From a virus: DNA of 64,000 bases. The stretch's first letter is position 1, and every line of letters begins with the position of its first letter. Of the stretch, positions 59,943 to 64,000 are shown in pieces. Made by a program: the position numbers and the translations under genes. A model generated the notes under the pieces. The model did not search any database, was not told where the DNA came from, and saw only the letters and a program-made list of their open reading frames with translations. Location: positions 310,001 to 374,000 of IMG/VR virus record IMGVR_UViG_3300027985_000918; one strand, 5' to 3'.

Positions 59943-60581
59943 TCACCGTACCCGCTGGAAAGTGGCTTCTCCACCCTTCTTGACGATCCGATAGGAGCGG
60001 TCCGCCGCCTCGAACAGTGCCGGGTTGTGGGTCACCATGAGGATGTCGATGTCGAGCCTCTTGCACAGCTCAGACAGGAAAGACCCCATGTTGGAGATGT
60101 AGTTGGAGTCAAACGCAGGGAGTGCTTCGTCCAGCAGGATGAACCGCCGAAGATCCCGCCGCATCATCACGATGATGCGTAGGAGAATGCTCTGGACGGT
60201 AAGCACGGATCCCCCAAAGGCATCCGTGGGGAGCCCTTCAATGGTGGTCCCGTCGGGGAGCTTCTGGACAGTCAGAAGGTCCACCGACACCTTCCCCCGC
60301 TGGATGTCGATGCTGGCTTTGACGGAAAGATCCTGGTCATCGAACACGGCCTGGAGGCCTTCGGTCTGAAGATCTTCGACAGCCTTGACCCCCGCCTCCA
60401 CCTCCTTGTCGATGAGGGTGCGGAGAAGGGAGCTGGTCATCTCCAGCAGCTCTTCCTCATCCTCCAGAGCACGGATCTTGCCCTGGAGCAACTGGAGGGC
60501 TCGCCGCAGGCCGTCCCTCAGTCCCTTGGCCTCAGAGGCTTGGGACTGAAGACGACTCAAATCTGGGAGAGGTTGCAACAT
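59943..60581 (-). CDS. SMC/Rad50-type ATPase C-terminal half-like protein
   Basis: 212 residues from the ATG at 60581 (GTG one codon earlier possible). N-terminal coiled coil (LRDGLRRALQLLQGKIRALEDEEELLE), then AFGGSVLTVQSILL (ABC signature-like), RRFILLDEALPAFD (Walker B) and ILMVTHNPALFEAA (H-loop). There is no Walker A half in this gene. Rad50/SbcC-like proteins process DNA ends with an Mre11/SbcD-type nuclease. The missing half may be in another gene or the protein works as a partner. Confidence 0.75.
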   Translation of the reverse strand: MLQPLPDLSRLQSQASEAKGLRDGLRRALQLLQGKIRALEDEEELLEMTSSLLRTLIDKEVEAGVKAVEDLQTEGLQAVFDDQDLSVKASIDIQRGKVSVDLLTVQKLPDGTTIEGLPTDAFGGSVLTVQSILLRIIVMMRRDLRRFILLDEALPAFDSNYISNMGSFLSELCKRLDIDILMVTHNPALFEAADRSYRIVKKGGEATFQRVR

Positions 60582-61747
60582 CACTTCCGCAGCCAGGCCA
60601 TGACCACCAGGTACTTATCATCTCCCCGGTCCTCACGGAAACGAACGAACCCACTGGTCTTCCGAGTGTTGACACCGAATCGGAGAGTCGCACCGCTCGA
60701 ACCGGAAAGGACCTTCTGGAGACAAGTCACCGAGAGCTGGAACTCAGGGATGACAGCGTCGGGCTTGGTCTTAGACCCCCGCCCCTCTTCGGCCGGGGTG
60801 ATGTCGAGGGTCTTGAGATTTCCCGTCGTGGCAATCATCCCGAGTTGGATCGGGCTGTCGTTGTCCACCCGAGAGAAGAACAGCCGGTTGTCATCCTTGT
60901 CCGACCCGGACTCCAGGAACATGATGGCCGACTTCAGCTCGTCTCGGGGCAGCTCCCACCACCACTCGTCGTCCCAGTGCATCGGGAGAGACATCGTGGG
61001 GAACTGAGCCTGGTACTTGCTCTCCCCGAACACGGCACCATCCTTGCGCCGCAACAGGAACCCCCTGGGATGCTCCAAAATCTCCACCACTTCATCCGAA
61101 GGGAAAGACGCCAGGAACTTCAGAATGGGGCCAATGTCCTTGACGAACACCCGCAGGGTGCAGTTCTCCAACCCCTTGACAGAAATCTCACACCCCGCCT
61201 TCTTGTCGTTGGCGAGAAAAGACCCCTGGCGAATCTCCGTCACGCAGTGCTGGGGGCTGGAAGATTCCATCTTCAGGTCTCCCACGAACTGCCGGGAGAA
61301 GCTCAGGGCGTCTGCCAGGCGGCCCGCCTCGATGGTTGACGTAACCGTGACTTCCTCCATGAGGCCATCCCAGTAAGGAAACGCCTTGGGGTCCAAGGAG
61401 CGGAACTCCTGAGACCCCCTGGGAGCCTTGGCGGTGACCACCTTCTCATCGGAGTCGTAGATGAACTCCAATGTGGCATCCGACACCGACCTGAGCCACT
61501 GCTTCAGCCGCTCCCCCTCGATAGTGAACGCCTTGTCGGAGTCATCATCCAAATCCCCAACGGTGGCGACAAACGGGCAAGAGCTGGACAAGCGCCCCGA
61601 GAAGGTCAACACTTCGGCCTTCCCGTCCGTCCCCGCCAGAGGGCGGAAGACAAACTGAGAGGACAGCTCAGTGTCTGTCCCGGACATAGAGCTGGACACC
61701 ACAGTGAGGGCAGCATCCAGGTCCCTCTTGGCTACGCTGATCTTCAT
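60581..61747 (-). CDS. DNA polymerase sliding clamp (DnaN-like)
   Basis: 388 residues from the ATG at 61747 (GGGAGG upstream), starting MKISVAKRDLDAALTVVSSS, a clamp-like opening. Three repeated beta-alpha domains fit by length (about 380), with FTIEGERLKQWLRS, LRVFVKDIGPILKFLAS and the C-terminal KYLVVMAWLR, equivalent to the DnaN end. It encircles DNA and tethers the polymerase; the clamp loader is encoded 3 kb away. Overlaps the next gene by a few bases. Confidence 0.82.
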   Translation of the reverse strand: MKISVAKRDLDAALTVVSSSMSGTDTELSSQFVFRPLAGTDGKAEVLTFSGRLSSSCPFVATVGDLDDDSDKAFTIEGERLKQWLRSVSDATLEFIYDSDEKVVTAKAPRGSQEFRSLDPKAFPYWDGLMEEVTVTSTIEAGRLADALSFSRQFVGDLKMESSSPQHCVTEIRQGSFLANDKKAGCEISVKGLENCTLRVFVKDIGPILKFLASFPSDEVVEILEHPRGFLLRRKDGAVFGESKYQAQFPTMSLPMHWDDEWWWELPRDELKSAIMFLESGSDKDDNRLFFSRVDNDSPIQLGMIATTGNLKTLDITPAEEGRGSKTKPDAVIPEFQLSVTCLQKVLSGSSGATLRFGVNTRKTSGFVRFREDRGDDKYLVVMAWLRK

Positions 61748-62022
61748 CACCCATCCTCCCGAAGGAATGGCGCCAGGTCCTTCTCTGCCTGAGACACCTT
61801 GTTTTCCAACTCTTCTACAGCGGTGTCGTATCGCTTCTGGAGCTTCGTAATGCTGTCGTCCAGATTGTCGGGCTCCAGGCCCTTGGAGCGGCACTCCTCC
61901 TCGATACGGGCCACTTCCTCCCGAGCTGCTTCAAGGCGGCCCTGGAGACGCTGGGTTTCCTTTGCCACGGCATCCCGCCTGGCAATTGCCTGGCTTAGAC
62001 GCTTCTTCCGGTCGTCACTCAT
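61747..62022 (-). CDS. Small coiled-coil protein
   Basis: 91 residues from the ATG at 62022 (coupled to the TGA of the preceding gene). Nearly all heptad-like charged helix (RDAVAKETQRLQGRLEAAREE ... KVSQAEKDLAPFLRE). Directly upstream of the sliding clamp and one gene before the SMC-half. Could be the coiled-coil partner of that protein (inference). Confidence 0.65.
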   Translation of the reverse strand: MSDDRKKRLSQAIARRDAVAKETQRLQGRLEAAREEVARIEEECRSKGLEPDNLDDSITKLQKRYDTAVEELENKVSQAEKDLAPFLREDG

Positions 62023-62243
62023 TCCGCCCCCTGAAACCTTGGCACCCCGTACTTGTCGCACAGGGCGTCATCTTCTTCCTGGTTGAATGGGACCCCCATC
62101 GCAGAACGAATCTTCCTCATCTCGGACACCTTGTGACACCCCAGGCCGCAGAACTCTCCCCCATAGGGAGTGCTCGGGGCCGGAGTCACTAGCTGAGGCT
62201 TGCCGCACGCCATGCAGAATCTAGGTTGCCTACCCCACATGGT
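62019..62243 (-). CDS. Small zinc-ribbon protein
   Basis: 74 residues from the ATG at 62243 (GAGGG 3 bases upstream). FCMACGK ... FCGLGCH shows a CxxC...CxxxC/H zinc site; the rest is charged. Sits between nuclease and coiled-coil gene with overlapping stops. Possibly nucleic-acid binding. Confidence 0.68.
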   Translation of the reverse strand, partial: TMWGRQPRFCMACGKPQLVTPAPSTPYGGEFCGLGCHKVSEMRKIRSAMGVPFNQEEDDALCDKYGVPRFQGAE

Positions 62244-62247
62244 CCCT

Positions 62248-63354
62248 CTACCCCTCGACCGCCTTGGTACGACCCCCCGAACCGAAGGTGAAACGCTTGA
62301 CCCCATCCTTGGAAGGAAGGCTATCCAGGAGACCCGGGGCCTTGACCCTACGGTTGTCCTCCTTCTGGGCCTGACGAGCGGGACAGACTGACTCATAGTC
62401 ACACAGGTGGCAGTTGTCCGGCGACGGGCGGGCCTCAAACAGTTCCTTGTCCATACTCGTCCGAGCCTCCTTGGCTCGGTGGGCCAAACCCTTGAGGTCT
62501 TCCTTCGTGAAGGGAACCCAGATGACCCCCGGAGCGGGGTCCCGGCCCTCGTAATGGGCCAAGGCAATCCGCTTGCTCTTTCGGGTGTCCTCGGTGACGG
62601 TCATGTCCCCCGCCTCAGCCTTGTAGCGCTCGATCTCTTCCGCCCAGTCGTACCCCTCAGGGTAACGGAAATAGATGAACCCTAGCTTGTCGGGCATGAC
62701 CTTGTGGAACAGGTAGAAGCATAGGGCATACCAACGGAGCTGGTCGGGGTTCGTGTATGTGATGGGGACCTTCTTAGTGCGGTCCCAGTATTCCCGTCCG
62801 TTCTTGCCGTCGAGGATGATGATCCCCTTGTTCGGTTCGGAGTCTCGCCGGATGAGGAAGTCCATGCGCCCACCGACAGGGATAGAGTAGGGATTCCCCG
62901 CCTTATTCCTGGTCTTAAGTGTCCCCAGGTAGTTGACCTCGGACTGAGCGTAGGGTCCGATCAGCTTGTGGGCCTTGAACGTCCGCAGAAACCCCTTCAC
63001 CCCGTCGTTCACGATACGGAACATCTCCTCCCGGGTCATGTTGGCAACCCGCCAATCTACAAACCTCTGGGAGAGAGCCAGCTTGAACTGCTTCTCGATC
63101 TCCAGGTCCAGCCAATTCTTCAACTCAGCGGGGTACTGCCACCTCTTCTCGTTGTAGAACAGCTCCAGCACACCCTGGATAGCATCCCCCATCAAAGCGT
63201 GGTGTTCCGATTTCTTGACAGGGACCGGCTTCTTACGGCCCGGACCCCCACCCACGTCGATGTTGCCCCAGCCACGTCCCCAGAGGAAGCTCTGGGGGCA
63301 CTTCTCGTAGGTGTCGAGGCTGGACCAGTACAGAGTGAAAGGGCGCCGATCCAT
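62248..63354 (-). CDS. PD-(D/E)XK nuclease, RecB/Cas4 family, with Fe-S-type Cys set
   Basis: 368 residues from the ATG at 63354 (coupled to the TGA upstream, GGAGG). WSSLDTYEKCPQSF start with one Cys, then GGRMDFLIR (Asp) and IIILDGKN (DxxK-type active site), then QLRWYALCFYLF helix; the C-terminus CHLCDYESVC gives the remaining three Cys. This is the Cas4/AddB-like 4Fe-4S arrangement. It would trim DNA ends in recombination or packaging-linked repair. Neighbours are clamp, SMC-half and primase genes. Confidence 0.88.
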   Translation of the reverse strand: MDRRPFTLYWSSLDTYEKCPQSFLWGRGWGNIDVGGGPGRKKPVPVKKSEHHALMGDAIQGVLELFYNEKRWQYPAELKNWLDLEIEKQFKLALSQRFVDWRVANMTREEMFRIVNDGVKGFLRTFKAHKLIGPYAQSEVNYLGTLKTRNKAGNPYSIPVGGRMDFLIRRDSEPNKGIIILDGKNGREYWDRTKKVPITYTNPDQLRWYALCFYLFHKVMPDKLGFIYFRYPEGYDWAEEIERYKAEAGDMTVTEDTRKSKRIALAHYEGRDPAPGVIWVPFTKEDLKGLAHRAKEARTSMDKELFEARPSPDNCHLCDYESVCPARQAQKEDNRRVKAPGLLDSLPSKDGVKRFTFGSGGRTKAVEG

Positions 63355-64000
63355 CACTTATCCTCCGACACGTCCAGGAGGACTGGGCCGGTCCTTCTGG
63401 TCTTAGCCACCGGGATGACATGCCTTCCCTGATCATCACGGAAAGGGTTGTGCAGCTTGATCTCGGAGGCTTCCTTCATGAGGGTCATAAGAACCATGCG
63501 GTTGGGGATCTCGGTGGGGTACTCCCCTCTCTCCGAGACCACCTCGTACCCGTCAATGTCCCTGGCCGTAAGGGTACCCAGACGAGTTACCTGCCGGAAC
63601 TCCATCGACACCTGGAAGCCGGCACGCCCGCTTGGGAGCGGCTCTGCCATGAGCTTCCGGTATACGTAGGTGATGAGGGATGTGTCCTGACCGGCAGCGT
63701 GGGCCTGGTTGTCTGAGAGAGACCGGAACTCCTTTTGGAGGGAGTCACAGGTGTCCATGAACGCCTGCTCGGCGTCCTCCACAGACTGGCCCTCCTGCCA
63801 GGAGGAACGGCGGACCAAGACCCGGGGGGTCGAAGGGGCCTTCCCCAACACAAGATGGTCCTTGAACTCATCTGCATCGAAAGCGGGGCGGACTCGCCCG
63901 ACAATGACGGCATCGGGGATCAGCATGTCCTCGGGGAGGGCGATCTCCCCAGACTCCATCTGCTTGACCATGCTGTCCCCGTACACCGAGCGCAGGGTCT
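63354..64000 (-). CDS. Hypothetical protein of the replication operon, N-terminus outside window
   Basis: The frame stays open through the window edge (215 codons visible); the first in-frame GTG/ATG (63986, 63971) need not be the start. Contains DMLIPDAVIVGRVRPAFDADEF and VVSERGEYPTEIPNRMVLMTLMKEA. Ends in the TGA that overlaps the nuclease ATG. No motif recognised in the visible part. Confidence 0.65.
   Translation of the reverse strand, partial: TLRSVYGDSMVKQMESGEIALPEDMLIPDAVIVGRVRPAFDADEFKDHLVLGKAPSTPRVLVRRSSWQEGQSVEDAEQAFMDTCDSLQKEFRSLSDNQAHAAGQDTSLITYVYRKLMAEPLPSGRAGFQVSMEFRQVTRLGTLTARDIDGYEVVSERGEYPTEIPNRMVLMTLMKEASEIKLHNPFRDDQGRHVIPVAKTRRTGPVLLDVSEDK

Overview
The window is a densely packed, GC-rich segment of a large tailed double-stranded DNA phage (or prophage). 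Almost every base is coding, starts and stops overlap by 1-4 bases, and about 50 kb of the minus strand reads as one late and replication program. Hallmark genes are a large terminase, portal, prohead protease, HK97-type capsid candidate, DNA polymerase III-like clamp and clamp loader, primase, RecB/Cas4-type nuclease, PhoH and ThyX. Two lipoproteins with clear lipoboxes and a probable spanin pair point to a Gram-negative host. No tRNA, rRNA, IS element or CRISPR array was noticed.

Layout. 1-541: lysis-type pair (membrane protein plus overlapping lipoprotein, cut by the window edge). 620-11,900: accessory and nucleotide-metabolism region on both strands, with ThyX, a decayed HNH gene, two GIY-YIG-type genes, a radical SAM enzyme, a secreted lipoprotein, PhoH, a vWA protein, a CCA-adding-enzyme relative, dCMP deaminase and a MazG-like hydrolase. 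12,400-24,300: minus-strand virion genes, including a protein split by a 162-residue mini-intein, three tandem paralogues, and a SWIM-finger protein. 24,370-28,800: small regulatory/accessory island (Nudix, metallophosphoesterase with HTH, unknowns). 29,000-54,500: head and tail morphogenesis: capsid, scaffold-like acidic protein, protease, a 1706-residue multidomain protein with 2H phosphoesterase and zincin motifs, portal, terminase, many unknown virion-type proteins and a beta-helix protein. 54,550-64,000: transcription and replication: sigma-like factor, NusG-like factor, clamp loader, metallopeptidase-like protein, primase, SMC/SbcC half-protein, sliding clamp, nuclease.

The genes suggest a self-contained logic. 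A short TATA-type motif (GYYTATR, no obvious -35) recurs 30-90 bases upstream of operon heads on both strands. The sigma-like gene sits beside a NusG-like gene, a clamp loader and a sliding clamp, which resembles the parts list of T4 clamp-dependent late transcription. Two short peptide motifs (RVAxAY type and KLAxExP..LVPLLR type) recur across otherwise unrelated virion proteins. All motif surveys were done by eye, and coordinates of starts were chosen from Shine-Dalgarno position and overlap with neighbours.
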